This document shows, piece by piece, positions 12,313 through 21,288 of a DNA stretch of 64,000 bases. Source of the DNA: Streptomyces eurythermus (GTDB lineage Bacteria; Actinomycetota; Actinomycetes; Streptomycetales; Streptomycetaceae); NCBI RefSeq assembly GCF_014649115.1, contig NZ_BMSK01000010.1, positions 283,050-347,049 on the forward strand, read 5' to 3'. Every line of letters starts with the position of its first letter. Positions within the stretch are counted from its first letter, which is position 1. The notes beneath the pieces were generated by a model. The model did no database searches and had not been told where the DNA came from. It saw only the letters and a list, made by a program, of their open reading frames with translations. Made by a program: the position numbers and the translations under genes.

Positions 12313-12492
12313 ATGTCCCCGGATTCCCCGCCCTCTGGTTCCGTGCGCTCCGCCGCCGAGCTGAACGAGCGGATCAGAGCGCTGTGGCTGCGCGCGGGCG
12401 GCACCCTGTCGGCCCAGGAGCGCGCGGAGTACGAGCTGTTGGTGATCGAGTGGGCCGCCGCCGTCCGCGGCCGGATCATCGAGGCGGCCTGA
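12313..12492 (+). CDS. Small conserved hypothetical protein
   Basis: A 59-residue protein with a Ser/Pro-rich start followed by a helical, charged body (AAELNERIRALW...EYELLVIEWAAAVRG). I recognise this pattern as a small protein common in Streptomyces, with no known function. The ATG at 12313 was chosen because the family begins with MSPDS-like residues; an ATG at 12289 is in frame. No membrane segment or signal peptide. It is the first chromosomal housekeeping-type gene next to the cluster and is convergent with the DUF4291 gene. Confidence 0.6.
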   Translation: MSPDSPPSGSVRSAAELNERIRALWLRAGGTLSAQERAEYELLVIEWAAAVRGRIIEAA

Positions 12493-12524
12493 AGCGGCGA
12501 CCACGGCAAGGCCCCTGAGCGTCC

Positions 12525-13184
12525 CTACGCCCGCAGATGCGCGAGCACCTCGTCGGCCACCGGATACGGCCGCTCCCCGGGCAGCAGCGCGCTCGCCCGC
12601 TCCGTCTCGCCCGCCCGTACCAGCGCGTGGATCTCCGCTGCCAGCGGGGTGACGTCCTCGATGCCGGCGATCCACTCGTCCGCGTACCGGGCCGCCGCCT
12701 CCCCGGCGAGGCCGAGCTGCAAGGACCGGTACGGCAGCGGATTGTGGTGAAGATCCCGCTCCGGGTCCCACTGCACCCGCGCCGGGCTGCGCGCCAACTC
12801 CCGCTTCCAGGCGGCCCGGTCCGGGTGCAGGGCGGGCACGTGGTGGGACAGGCAGGCATGGCGCAGGGCCCACTCGAAGCCCTCCCGGGTGATCTCCACG
12901 GCGAGGACGGTCTCCTGGTTCTCCTTGGTGCCCCAGCCGCAGCGGTACATCATCCACAGGAACGACGGCTTGACCCAGGTCATACGGTCCCGTTTCCAGC
13001 CGGACGGGAAGCGTCCGGTGCGGGCGGCGGCGCGGCCGATCCCCGGGTGGTAGGCCTGGTAGACGGTGATTGTGGTGTCCGTGTGCCGGGCACGGATGCG
13101 GAACTTCGGTTCGGTTTCGACGGCTTGCGCGTTCACGGGGACAGGGTCGGCCGCCGCTCCGGTCCCGCACCACCGAATATTCAC
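12525..13184 (-). CDS. DUF4291 family protein
   Basis: Protein of up to 219 residues matching DUF4291, with IRARHTDTTITVYQAY near the start and RMTWVKPSFLWMMYRCGWG in the middle, the family's conserved core. The function is unknown; it is soluble and without a signal peptide. The GTG at 13184 has an AGAGG ribosome site; a GTG at 13136 in the same frame would give a length closer to many relatives but has no site. It is divergent from the SnoaL-like gene with under 50 bp between the starts if the longer form is used. Confidence 0.82.
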   Translation of the reverse strand: MNIRWCGTGAAADPVPVNAQAVETEPKFRIRARHTDTTITVYQAYHPGIGRAAARTGRFPSGWKRDRMTWVKPSFLWMMYRCGWGTKENQETVLAVEITREGFEWALRHACLSHHVPALHPDRAAWKRELARSPARVQWDPERDLHHNPLPYRSLQLGLAGEAAARYADEWIAGIEDVTPLAAEIHALVRAGETERASALLPGERPYPVADEVLAHLRA

Positions 13185-13231
13185 CCCGCAGGCCTCTTGG
13201 CTCGGCGTCCCGCGTACCCAACACTGTGGCG

Positions 13232-13708
13232 ATGACGCAGCGTGCGGAGTTCGCGACCGTGAGGGACCGGCTGGCCGTGGAGGACCTGGTCACCGCCTAC
13301 GCGGTGGCGCTGGACGACGGCGACTGGTCGGCGTACCACGGGCTGTTCACGGCGGACGGCCGGGCCGACTACCGTTCGGCGGGCGGTATCGAGGGCGACG
13401 CGGGGCGGGTCGCCGCCTGGCTCGCCGAGAACCTGGCCGGCTTCGCCATGCGGCAGCACCTGATCGTCAACCGGCAGGTGCGGTTCGGGGTCCTGGAGCA
13501 CGACACCGGTGACACCGCCCGGGTGCGCGCCGACTACCTCAACCCCATGCGCCTCGCCGCTACCACCGGCTCCGCCGCCCCGGACCTGGTGTGCGGCGGC
13601 CGGTACGACTTCGGTCTGCTGCGCACACCGGACGGCTGGCGCCTGCGCGAGGTCGTCGTCCACGAGAAGTGGCGCCGGCTGCCGGCCGGACAGCCCGGCA
13701 CCGCGTGA
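13232..13708 (+). CDS. SnoaL/NTF2-like domain protein
   Basis: A 158-residue protein of the nuclear transport factor 2 fold (SnoaL-like). The helix DRLAVEDLVTAYAVALDDGDW, the segment YHGLFTADGRADY and the C-terminal GRYDFGLLRTPDGWRLREV are typical. The family includes polyketide cyclases, isomerases and hydratases, and many members have unknown substrates; nothing here fixes the reaction. No ribosome site is clear before the ATG at 13232, so the message may be leaderless. Confidence 0.8.
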   Translation: MTQRAEFATVRDRLAVEDLVTAYAVALDDGDWSAYHGLFTADGRADYRSAGGIEGDAGRVAAWLAENLAGFAMRQHLIVNRQVRFGVLEHDTGDTARVRADYLNPMRLAATTGSAAPDLVCGGRYDFGLLRTPDGWRLREVVVHEKWRRLPAGQPGTA

Positions 13709-13817
13709 CGTCCGGCCGCCCGCGCCCACGAGCACCCGTCCCGCCCGGCCTCCGCACGCGCATGCTGTCGAAACCGCCGCGCACACTGGAGGCATCGGCT
13801 GGGTAGGGAGGCTCCCT

Positions 13818-15392
13818 ATGAGGACGATCGACCGCTGGCTGACCTCCCCTTGGCGCCGTTCGGCCGCCGCCGCCCTGTCCGGCGCGCTGCCCGTGCTCGC
13901 GTTTCCGGCTCCCTCCCTTTGGTGGTGGGCGTACGTCGCCCTGGTGCCGTGGCTGCTGCTCGCCCGGTCGGCGCCGACCGGGCCGCGGGCCGCGTACGAC
14001 GGCTGGTGCGGCGGCTTCGGCTTCCTGCTGGCCGTGCACCACTGGCTGCTGCCGAGCCTGCACGTGTTCATCTTCCTGATAGCCGCGCTGCTGGGCGTGC
14101 TGTGGATGCCGTGGGGATGGCTGGTGCGCCGGCTGCTGGGCGGGCCGGCGCCGGCGGGCCGGGGCTTCGCGGCGCTGCTGGTGCTGCCGTCGGCCTGGCT
14201 GGCGGTGGAGCTGGTGCGGTCCTGGCAGGGGCTCGGCGGGCCGTGGGGCATGCTGGGCGCCAGCCAGTGGCAGGTGGCTCCGGCGCTGCGGCTGGCCTCG
14301 GTCGGCGGGGTGTGGCTGCTGAGTTTCCTGGTGGTGGCCGTCAACGTGGCGGCGGCCGTGCTGATATCGGTGCCCGCCGCCCGTGTACCCGCCGTCGCCT
14401 CGCTGGCCGCGACGGCCGCCGTGGCCTCGGCCGGGTGGGTGTGGGCGCCGCGCCCGGAGGTGGACGGGCGGGCCCGGATCGCCGTCGTGCAGCCGGGCGT
14501 CGTCGCCGGGCGGGACAGCGCCGAGCGACGGTTCGATCTGGAGGAGCGGCTGACCCGGCGGCTCGCCGGGCAGGACGTCGACCTGGTGGTGTGGGGCGAG
14601 TCCGGCGTCGGCTTCGACCTGGACGACCGGCCCGATCTGGCCCGGCGGCTGACCGCGCTGTCCCGGGCCACCGGCGCCGATCTGCTGGTGAACGTGGACG
14701 CCCGCCGCTCCGGCCGGCCCGGCATCTACAAGAGCGCGGTGCTGGTCGGCCCGGACGGCCCGACCGGCGACCGGTACGACAAGATGCGGCTGGTGCCGTT
14801 CGGCGAGTACATACCGGCCCGTTCGCTGCTCGGCTGGGCCACCTCGGTGGGCCGGGCCGCCGGCGAGGACCGGCACCGCGGCACCCGGCAGACCGTGGCG
14901 GACGTCGGGCACGGGCTGCGGGTCGGCCCGCTGATCTGCTTCGAGACCGCGTTCCCGGACCTGGGCCGGCACCTCGCCGACGACGGCGCGGACGTCCTCC
15001 TCGGCCAGTCCTCGACCTCCACCTTCCAGCACAGCTGGGCGCCGGAGCAGCACGCCTCGCTGGCCGCGCTGCGCGCCGCCGAGACCGGCCGCCCGATGGT
15101 GCACGCCACCCTCACCGGTGTCTCGGCGGTCTACGGCCCCGAAGGGCGCCGCCTCGGCCCGTGGCTCGGCACCGGCGCGAGCGCCGCCCGGGTGTACGAC
15201 GTACCGCTCGCGCACGGAGTCACGCCGTACGTCCGCCACGGCGACTGGCCGGTGCACGGCGCGCTGCTGGTGCTGGCCGTGCTGGGGGTGACCGAGGGGG
15301 TGCGGGCGGTCAGGACGCGCCGTAGCGGTCCCGCACCTCTCGTACCACCCGCTCGCACAGCTCATGGGTCGCCAGCGCGTCCCGGGCGCTGA
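13818..15392 (+). CDS. lnt: Apolipoprotein N-acyltransferase
   Basis: Membrane enzyme of 524 residues that adds the third acyl chain to lipoproteins. An N-terminal half of about seven hydrophobic segments is followed by a nitrilase-fold domain. The catalytic Glu (WGESGVG), Lys (YDKMRLVPFGEY) and Cys (LICFETAFP) are all present, in the expected order. The ATG at 13818 follows a GGGAGG-like site. The 3' end overlaps the 3' end of the convergent Gfo/Idh gene by 83 bp; the last ~25 residues are low-complexity and may be dispensable. Streptomyces usually carry two lnt copies, and this window shows one. Confidence 0.93.
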   Translation: MRTIDRWLTSPWRRSAAAALSGALPVLAFPAPSLWWWAYVALVPWLLLARSAPTGPRAAYDGWCGGFGFLLAVHHWLLPSLHVFIFLIAALLGVLWMPWGWLVRRLLGGPAPAGRGFAALLVLPSAWLAVELVRSWQGLGGPWGMLGASQWQVAPALRLASVGGVWLLSFLVVAVNVAAAVLISVPAARVPAVASLAATAAVASAGWVWAPRPEVDGRARIAVVQPGVVAGRDSAERRFDLEERLTRRLAGQDVDLVVWGESGVGFDLDDRPDLARRLTALSRATGADLLVNVDARRSGRPGIYKSAVLVGPDGPTGDRYDKMRLVPFGEYIPARSLLGWATSVGRAAGEDRHRGTRQTVADVGHGLRVGPLICFETAFPDLGRHLADDGADVLLGQSSTSTFQHSWAPEQHASLAALRAAETGRPMVHATLTGVSAVYGPEGRRLGPWLGTGASAARVYDVPLAHGVTPYVRHGDWPVHGALLVLAVLGVTEGVRAVRTRRSGPAPLVPPARTAHGSPARPGR

Positions 15393-16221
15393 GCACCCGT
15401 CCGGCCCGTACGGCGTCGAGGAAGGCGAGGACCGCCTGCTCGATGCCGCGCTGGCGGGGCACCGGCACCCAGTCGCCGCGCCGGCGCACGGTGGGCTGCC
15501 CCTTGTGGTCGATCACCTCGGCGAGGTTGACCACCTGGCGCTTGGTGTCCTGCCCGGACACCTCCAGGATCTCCTCGTTCGAGCCGCTGAGCCGGTTCAT
15601 CACGCCGAGCGCGGTGAAGCCGTCACCGGCGAGCTGGAGCACGACGTGGTGGAGCAGCCCGCCCTCGACGCGGGCCCGCACCGTGACGTCGTCGACCGGG
15701 CCGGGCACCAGGAAGCGCAGGGTGTCGACGACGTGGATGAAGTCGTCCAGGATCATCGAGCGGGGTTCCTCGGGCAGCCCGGTCCGGTTCTTCTGCAGGA
15801 GGATCAGCTCGCGGGGGTGGTCCAGGCACTGGGCGTACCCGGGGGCGTGGCGGCGGTTGAAACCGACGGACAGCGGGACGCCGCGCCGCTCGGCGAGGGT
15901 GACCAGCCGTTCGGAGTCGGCGAGTTCGTAGGCGAGCGGCTTGTCCACGTACGTCGGGACGCCGGCCTCCAGCAGCCGGGTGACGATCTCGGGGTGGACG
16001 GCGGTGGGCGCGTGCACGAAGGCCGCGTCGAGGCCGGCGTCGAGCAGCGAGTCCAGGGTGGTGTGCCGCCGGGCCGGCGGCAGGTGCAGGCTGTCCCCGA
16101 CCCGCTCCAGGGTGGCGGGGGTGCGGGTCTGGAGGTGCAGGTCGATCCCCGGCTGGGTGCCGAGCACCGGCAGATAGGCCTTCTGCGCGATGTCCCCGAG
16201 TCCGATACAGCCGACCTTCAC
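15310..16221 (-). CDS. Gfo/Idh/MocA family oxidoreductase
   Basis: NAD(P)-dependent oxidoreductase of 303 residues. It has an N-terminal Rossmann motif GCIGLGDIAQ, the DKPLAY segment (EKP-type motif with the catalytic Lys) and GFNRRHAPGY. The family oxidises or reduces sugars, inositols and related compounds; the substrate is not evident. The GTG at 16221 has a GGGGAG ribosome site. Its 3' end runs 83 bp into the opposite-strand lnt gene. Confidence 0.9.
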   Translation of the reverse strand: MKVGCIGLGDIAQKAYLPVLGTQPGIDLHLQTRTPATLERVGDSLHLPPARRHTTLDSLLDAGLDAAFVHAPTAVHPEIVTRLLEAGVPTYVDKPLAYELADSERLVTLAERRGVPLSVGFNRRHAPGYAQCLDHPRELILLQKNRTGLPEEPRSMILDDFIHVVDTLRFLVPGPVDDVTVRARVEGGLLHHVVLQLAGDGFTALGVMNRLSGSNEEILEVSGQDTKRQVVNLAEVIDHKGQPTVRRRGDWVPVPRQRGIEQAVLAFLDAVRAGRVLSARDALATHELCERVVREVRDRYGAS

Positions 16222-16347
16222 GTGCTCTCCCCTGTCACTGGCCTGCGGGTTGTCTGCCGGAAGCATACGGGGGCCGTGGGTTCGCGAGGCCGTCGAAGCC
16301 GCGCGGGAAGAACGCCCGTCTGGGCGGGGGCACCTGATCGGCACCTG

Positions 16348-16860
16348 TCAGCGGCGGGGTGTCCAGCCCTCGCCGCCATCGCCGCCCTCGTCGTCCTCGC
16401 CCAGCCGCAGCGCCAGCCGGCTGATCGCGGACCGGACCCCCGCGCCGTAGCCGTCGTCGGCGAGGGCGGACGCGGCGCTGCGGGCCCGGCGCAGATGGCT
16501 GCGGGCGGCCTCGGCGCGGCCCAGTTTGTCGTAGTCGGCGGCCAGGTTCAGGTGCAGGGACGGCAGGAAGCCCCGCACGCTGCCCGGGTCGCCGCCCGGG
16601 CGGCCGTCGGCCAGTTCCTCGGCCGCCGACAACGCCCGCAGGTCCCAGGCCAGTTCGTCCGCCGGGTCGTCGTGGGTGTCGGCCAGATAGTGGGCGAGGG
16701 TGCAGCGGTGCAGCGGGTCGCCGTCCTCGCCGATCTCCGCCCACAGGTCCAGGAAGCGGCTGCGGGCCTCCTCGCGGTCACCGCCGTGGTGCAACATCAC
16801 GACCTGCCCGATCCGCGTCAGCACGGCGTCCGGCGCCGTCTGCTCCTGTCGCTCCACCAC
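16348..16860 (-). CDS. Tetratricopeptide-repeat-like hypothetical protein
   Basis: A 170-residue, Ala/Leu-rich all-helical protein with paired-helix segments (RSRFLDLWAEIGEDGDPLHRC, LHLNLAADYDKLGRAEAARSHL) that look like TPR units. Similar small TPR proteins are common in Streptomyces and have no assigned role. A GGAGG site precedes tandem GTG codons at 16860 and 16857; either can be the start. It lies downstream of the ung terminator and is probably transcribed on its own. Confidence 0.7.
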   Translation of the reverse strand: MVERQEQTAPDAVLTRIGQVVMLHHGGDREEARSRFLDLWAEIGEDGDPLHRCTLAHYLADTHDDPADELAWDLRALSAAEELADGRPGGDPGSVRGFLPSLHLNLAADYDKLGRAEAARSHLRRARSAASALADDGYGAGVRSAISRLALRLGEDDEGGDGGEGWTPRR

Positions 16861-16962
16861 GGTGCCCTCCGGGCCGTCGCCGGTTGTTGCCGCTCCCGAC
16901 GCTAACCGGCGCGACCCGGATTCCCGGACAGGCGGCGCCGTCTCGCCTACGGGCCGGTGATC

Positions 16963-17006
16963 GGGCGCGGGGGCGTGGGTGGCCGGCCACCCACGCCCCC
17001 GCGCCC
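16963..17006 (-). terminator. Perfect 44-bp palindrome downstream of ung
   Basis: Two 22-bp arms that are exact reverse complements with no spacer, starting GGGCGCGGGGGCG, 42 bp after the ung stop codon. It forms a very stable hairpin without a T-run, as many Streptomyces terminators do. Confidence 0.75.
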
Positions 17007-17048
17007 CGGGGAGGTGACGGCGACCGCACCCGGACGTCACTTCACTCG

Positions 17049-17732
17049 TCAGCCCAGGTTCGGGATGCGCCAGTCGATCGGCTCGTGTCCCTGCGCGGCG
17101 ATCGCCTCGTTGATCTGCGTGAACGGGCGGGAGCCGAAGAACCTCTTGGCGGACAGCGGCGAGGGGTGCGCGCCCTTGACCACCACGTGCCGGGTCTCGT
17201 CGATCAGCGGGAGCTTCTTCTGCGCGTAGTTGCCCCACAGGACGAAGACCGCCGGGTCGGGGCGGGAGGCCACCGCGCGGATCACGGCGTCGGTGAACTT
17301 CTCCCAGCCCTTGCCCTTGTGTGAGTTGGCCTCGCCGGCCCGGACGGTGAGGACCGCGTTGAGCAGCAGCACGCCCTGTTCGGCCCACGGCATCAGATAG
17401 CCGTTGTCCGGGACGGGCAGGCCCAGTTCCTCGTGCATCTCCTTGTAGATGTTCCGCAGGGACGGCGGGGTCTTCACCCCGGGCCGCACCGAGAAGCACA
17501 GGCCGTGGCCCTGGCCCTCGCCGTGGTACGGGTCCTGGCCGAGGATGAGGACCTTCACCCGGTCGTAGGGCGTCGCGTCCAGCGCGGCGAAGACCTCCTC
17601 GCGCGGCGGGTAGACGGGGCCCTTCGCCCGCTCCTCCTCGACGAACTCGGTCAGCTCCTTGAAGTAGGGCTGCTGCAGTTCATCGGCCAGAACCCCGCGC
17701 CAGGACTCGGGCAGCATGGCGATGTCGGTCAC
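17049..17732 (-). CDS. ung: Uracil-DNA glycosylase
   Basis: Family 1 uracil-DNA glycosylase, 227 residues, which removes uracil from DNA at the first step of base-excision repair. The water-activating motif GQDPYHGEGQ, the GVLLLNAVLTV segment and the minor-groove loop HPSPLSAKRFFG are all present and intact. Length and motif spacing match the family. A strong hairpin follows the stop, so it is probably monocistronic. Confidence 0.97.
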   Translation of the reverse strand: MTDIAMLPESWRGVLADELQQPYFKELTEFVEEERAKGPVYPPREEVFAALDATPYDRVKVLILGQDPYHGEGQGHGLCFSVRPGVKTPPSLRNIYKEMHEELGLPVPDNGYLMPWAEQGVLLLNAVLTVRAGEANSHKGKGWEKFTDAVIRAVASRPDPAVFVLWGNYAQKKLPLIDETRHVVVKGAHPSPLSAKRFFGSRPFTQINEAIAAQGHEPIDWRIPNLG

Positions 17733-17829
17733 GTCAACGTCCTCACGATGTCGATCAAGTACCGCGTGCGGTCACTTCCAGGCTTCAGAACCTACAGGCG
17801 ACCACTGACAACCGGTGCCGCAAGGGGTC

Positions 17830-19407
17830 TCACCAGCTGGTCTTGCGGTGCAGTGCCCACATCATCATGATCGTCGAGGGATCCAGGGCCTGTTCGCCGC
17901 CGGAGATGTCGACGCTGGCCGCCACGAACTGCCTGCCCTGCCACAGCGGGAGCAGCCGGGCGTCGTCGACCATGATCTGCTGGGCGGCCTCCATGTCCTT
18001 GACCGTCTGGGCGCGGTCGCTCTCGGCGCGCGCGTGGGGCAGCAGCCGGCCGGTGATCTCCTTGGCCGGGTAGGGCGTGTTGAGCGCGTTGTGCTCGCCG
18101 ACGAACGGCGCGATGAAGTTGTCCGCGTCGGGGAAGTCCGGGAACCAGCCGCGTCCGAACACCGGGTACTCGCGCTTCTGGAAGCCGGCCACATAGCTCT
18201 TCCAGGGGCGGCTCTTGAGGGTGATGGCGAACAGGCCGGAGCCGTCCAGCTGCCGCTTGAGCTCCTGGAACATCAGGCCGGTCTCGGAGCCGTAGCGGTC
18301 GGTGGTGTACCAGAGGGTGAGCGGGACGCGCCGGGTGATGCCGGCGTCGGTGAGGATCTCGCGGGCCTTGGCGACGCTCGGTTCGCCGTAGTCGTCGAAG
18401 AAGCCGGTGGCGTGGCCGGTCAGGCCCTTGGGGACCATCGAGTACAGCGGGTCGACGGTGTCCTTGTAGACCTTGTGCGCGATCGCGCCCCGGTCCACGA
18501 GCTGGGCGACGGCCTTGCGGACGGCGGTCCGTCCGGCCCAGGGGTCGGCGGGGTTGAACACCAGGTAGCTGATGTCGGTGCCGGCGCCGTCGACCAGTTG
18601 CAGGTCCTCGTCGTCGTGTTCCTGGAGGGTCACGATGTCGTCGGCGGCCAGTCCTCGGTAGGTGACGTCCACGCGCTTGTCGCGCAGCGCCTCGACCATG
18701 CCGGCGGAGTCCTTGAAGTAGCGGATGGTCACCGCGTCGTTCTGCCGCTTGGCGAAGCCCTGGTAGTTGTCGTTGCGGACCAGGACGGCCCGCTCCCCCT
18801 CCTCGTAGGACCGGAGCTTGTACGGCCCCGAGCCGTGCACGTCGGTGCCCTCGCGCAGCGAGTCCGCCGGGTAGTCGTCCGGGTCGACCAGGGACATGGC
18901 GGGGGTGGCCAGCACGAAGGGGAAGGTGGCGTCGGGCTTGTCGAGGTGGAAGACGATGTCGCGGTCGCCGGAGGTCTCCACCCGGTCCAGGCTGCCGAGC
19001 AGTCCGGCGGGACCGCCGGGGGCGTTGATGGCGCGGATGCGGTCGATGGAGTGCTTGACGGCCTCGGCGGTGAGCGGGTCGCCGTCGGCGAACTTCAGGC
19101 CGGCGCGCAGCTGACAGCGGTAGGTGCGGCTCGTGGAGTCGGTGAAGGAGCAGGTCCGGGCGGCGTCGGGCTGGGGGGTGGTGGCGCCGTTCGGGTAGGC
19201 GAGGAGGGTCTGGAAGATGTTGCGGTACAGCTCCCAGGAGCCGTCCCAGGCTCCGGCGGGGTCCAGGGTGCTCGGGACGCTGGTGGTGCCCACGACGATC
19301 GGACCCTGGTCGTCGGGGTCGCCGTCGGACAGCAGGCCGCAGCCGGCGACCAGGGCCAGGGACGCGATCGCCGCGACTCTTCGCAGGAATCGGTACCGGT
19401 AGAACAC
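17830..19407 (-). CDS. ABC transporter substrate-binding lipoprotein, peptide type
   Basis: Extracellular solute-binding protein, family 5 (DppA/OppA type), about 525 residues. A basic start (FYRYRFLRR), a hydrophobic stretch and the lipobox LVAGC give a lipoprotein signal with the lipidated Cys near residue 23. The mature part has family-5 patterns such as LDPAGAWDGSWELYRNIFQTL, GLKFADGDPLTAEAVKHSI and GSGPYKLRSYEEGERAVL (listed as separate motifs). It probably binds peptides or similar solutes outside the cell; no permease or ATPase genes lie next to it. Two GTG codons follow a GAGGAG site; the one at 19407 has the better spacing, and 19413 is the alternative. Confidence 0.92.
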   Translation of the reverse strand: MFYRYRFLRRVAAIASLALVAGCGLLSDGDPDDQGPIVVGTTSVPSTLDPAGAWDGSWELYRNIFQTLLAYPNGATTPQPDAARTCSFTDSTSRTYRCQLRAGLKFADGDPLTAEAVKHSIDRIRAINAPGGPAGLLGSLDRVETSGDRDIVFHLDKPDATFPFVLATPAMSLVDPDDYPADSLREGTDVHGSGPYKLRSYEEGERAVLVRNDNYQGFAKRQNDAVTIRYFKDSAGMVEALRDKRVDVTYRGLAADDIVTLQEHDDEDLQLVDGAGTDISYLVFNPADPWAGRTAVRKAVAQLVDRGAIAHKVYKDTVDPLYSMVPKGLTGHATGFFDDYGEPSVAKAREILTDAGITRRVPLTLWYTTDRYGSETGLMFQELKRQLDGSGLFAITLKSRPWKSYVAGFQKREYPVFGRGWFPDFPDADNFIAPFVGEHNALNTPYPAKEITGRLLPHARAESDRAQTVKDMEAAQQIMVDDARLLPLWQGRQFVAASVDISGGEQALDPSTIMMMWALHRKTSW

Positions 19408-19548
19408 GCGCACGCTCCTCGATCCGCCATACCAAGGGTCGGCAGACCATACCGCAGCGTTCGCGCCCTGAACCTCCCCTGGAACAGGGCCCGTTGATCG
19501 ATCCGGTGATGACGACGTTGTCAGTCCGCCAGGCGGACACCAGACGGT

Positions 19549-19589
19549 CTTCCGGGCGCCGTTCCGTCCGGAAACCGGGCGCCCGGAAG
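19549..19589 (-). terminator. Terminator after the SDR operon
   Basis: 12-bp perfect arms CTTCCGGGCGCC / GGCGCCCGGAAG around a 17-nt loop that itself has a small TCCG/CGGA hairpin, just after the stop of the SDR gene on the minus strand. Confidence 0.75.
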
Positions 19590-19595
19590 AGTCGG

Positions 19596-20357
19596 TCAGG
19601 AGACTCCCGCGTTGAGGAAGATGCCGCCGTCCACGACGAGCGTCTGGCCGGTGATCCAGTCGGACTGCGCGGAGGTGAGGAACGCGGCGGCGCCGCCGAT
19701 GTCGGAGGGCACCCCCAGCCGGCCCAGCGGGTAGGCGGCCGCGGCCTCCTCCTCGCGGCCCTCGTACAGGGCCTGCGCGAACTTGGTCTTGACCACGGCC
19801 GGGGCGATCGCGTTGACCCGGACCCGCGGCGCGAACTCGTGCGCCAGCTGCTGGGTCAGGTTGATCATCGCGGCCTTGCTCACGCCGTACGCGCCGATGA
19901 ACGGCGAGGCCGACAGGCCGGCGACCGAGGCGATGTTGACGATCGCGCCGCCGTTGTCCTTCTGCCAGGCGTGCCAGGTCTTCTGGGCGAAGCCGAGGGC
20001 GGAGATCACATTGGTCTCGAAGACCTTGCGGGCGACGTCGAGGTCGAGGTCCGCGATCGGGCCGAACACCGGGTTGGTGCCCGCGTTGTTGACGAGGAAG
20101 TCGACCCGGCCGAAGGCGGCCATGGTGCGCTCGACGACCTCGGTCTGGTGGCCGAGGTCGTGTGCCTTGCCGGCGACGCCGATGACCCGTTCGGTGCCGA
20201 GCCGCTCGACGGCCTCCTTCAGGGCGTCGTCGCCGCGGCCGGTGATGCAGACGCGGTCCCCGCGGGCGACGAGCGCCTCGGCGACGCCGTAGCCGATGCC
20301 GCGGCTGGCGCCGGTGACGATCGCGACCCTGCCGGAGAGCTCCGGGAGTTCAGTCAT
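19596..20357 (-). CDS. SDR family oxidoreductase
   Basis: Classical short-chain dehydrogenase, 253 residues, with TGASRGIG, NNAG, an active-site Ser in NIASVAG and YGVSK. It sits 22 bp after the fabG-like gene in the same direction and before a terminator, so the pair forms an operon. In Streptomyces such pairs are usually tied to fatty acid or acyl-CoA metabolism, and the operator upstream of fabG supports this, but the substrate is not known. Confidence 0.92.
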   Translation of the reverse strand: MTELPELSGRVAIVTGASRGIGYGVAEALVARGDRVCITGRGDDALKEAVERLGTERVIGVAGKAHDLGHQTEVVERTMAAFGRVDFLVNNAGTNPVFGPIADLDLDVARKVFETNVISALGFAQKTWHAWQKDNGGAIVNIASVAGLSASPFIGAYGVSKAAMINLTQQLAHEFAPRVRVNAIAPAVVKTKFAQALYEGREEEAAAAYPLGRLGVPSDIGGAAAFLTSAQSDWITGQTLVVDGGIFLNAGVS

Positions 20358-20379
20358 GTCCGTGCTACCCCTGAATCCC

Positions 20380-21141
20380 TTAGTTGAGCGGTCCGCCGGC
20401 GACGTACAGCACCTGGCCGGAGACGAAGCCGGCCGCCTCGCCGGTGAAGAAGGCGATGGCGTTGGCGATGTCCTCGGGCTCGCCGACGCGCTGCACGGGG
20501 ATCTGGGTGGCGGCGGCCTTCTTGAAGTCCTCGAAGTCCATCTTGACGCGCTCGGCGGTGGCCTTGGTCATCTCGGTGGCGATGAAGCCGGGGGCGACGG
20601 CGTTGGCGGTGATGCCGAACTTGCCCAGCTCGATGGCGAGGGTCTTGGTGAAGCCCTGGAGGCCGGCCTTGGCGGCCGAGTAGTTGACCTGGCCGCGGTT
20701 GCCGAGCGCCGAGGAGGAGGAGAGGTTGACGATCCGGCCCCAGCCGGCCTCGACCATGTGCTGCTGCACGGCCTTGGTCATCAGGAACGAGCCGCGCAGA
20801 TGCACGTTCATGACCGTGTCCCAGTCGGACACGCTCATCTTGAACAGCAGGTTGTCGCGCAGCACGCCCGCGTTGTTGACCAGGATCGTGGGGGCGCCCA
20901 GTTCCTCGGCGACGCGGGCGACGGCCGCCTGGACCTGCGCCTCGTCGGAGACGTCCGCGCCGACCGCGACGGCCTTGCCGCCGGCCGCGGTGATCTTCTC
21001 GACGGTGTCCTTGCAGGCGGCCTCGTCGAGGTCGATCACGGCGACCGCGCGGCCCTCGGCGGCCAGCCGTACGGCGGTGGCGGCGCCGATGCCGCGTGCC
21101 GCGCCGGTGACTACCGCGACCCGCTGTTCATTGGTGGACAT
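20380..21141 (-). CDS. fabG: 3-oxoacyl-ACP reductase-like SDR (FabG)
   Basis: Short-chain reductase of 253 residues with TGAARGIG, NNAG, LSSSSALGNRGQVNYSAAK (Ser, Tyr and Lys of the active site) and a PGFIATEM segment typical of FabG reductases. It most likely reduces 3-oxoacyl thioesters with NAD(P)H. The start has a GAGGAG ribosome site. It is the promoter-proximal gene of a two-gene operon. Streptomyces carry many FabG paralogues, so this need not be the essential fatty-acid-synthesis copy. Confidence 0.88.
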   Translation of the reverse strand: MSTNEQRVAVVTGAARGIGAATAVRLAAEGRAVAVIDLDEAACKDTVEKITAAGGKAVAVGADVSDEAQVQAAVARVAEELGAPTILVNNAGVLRDNLLFKMSVSDWDTVMNVHLRGSFLMTKAVQQHMVEAGWGRIVNLSSSSALGNRGQVNYSAAKAGLQGFTKTLAIELGKFGITANAVAPGFIATEMTKATAERVKMDFEDFKKAAATQIPVQRVGEPEDIANAIAFFTGEAAGFVSGQVLYVAGGPLN

Positions 21142-21202
21142 GCTGTTTCTCCTCGCCCTTGAGAGAACCTGTCGGACCCTCGGAGAGGGCCCTCCGGTGC
21201 GG

Positions 21203-21216
21203 TGAGCGACCGCTTA
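21203..21216. promoter_or_regulatory. TetR-type operator before the fabG-SDR operon
   Basis: Near-palindrome TGAGCG-AC-CGCTTA (one mismatch), 62 bp upstream of the fabG start. Its pattern of AAGCG facing CGCTT resembles sites bound by TetR-family regulators of acyl-CoA genes in actinobacteria. No TetR gene is in the window. Confidence 0.45.
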
Positions 21217-21288
21217 GTACCTTCTCCACCCGTGACGCTAGAAGCCCTGGCACGCGGTGTCAACGGCAACATCGGCCGGTGTGATCGA

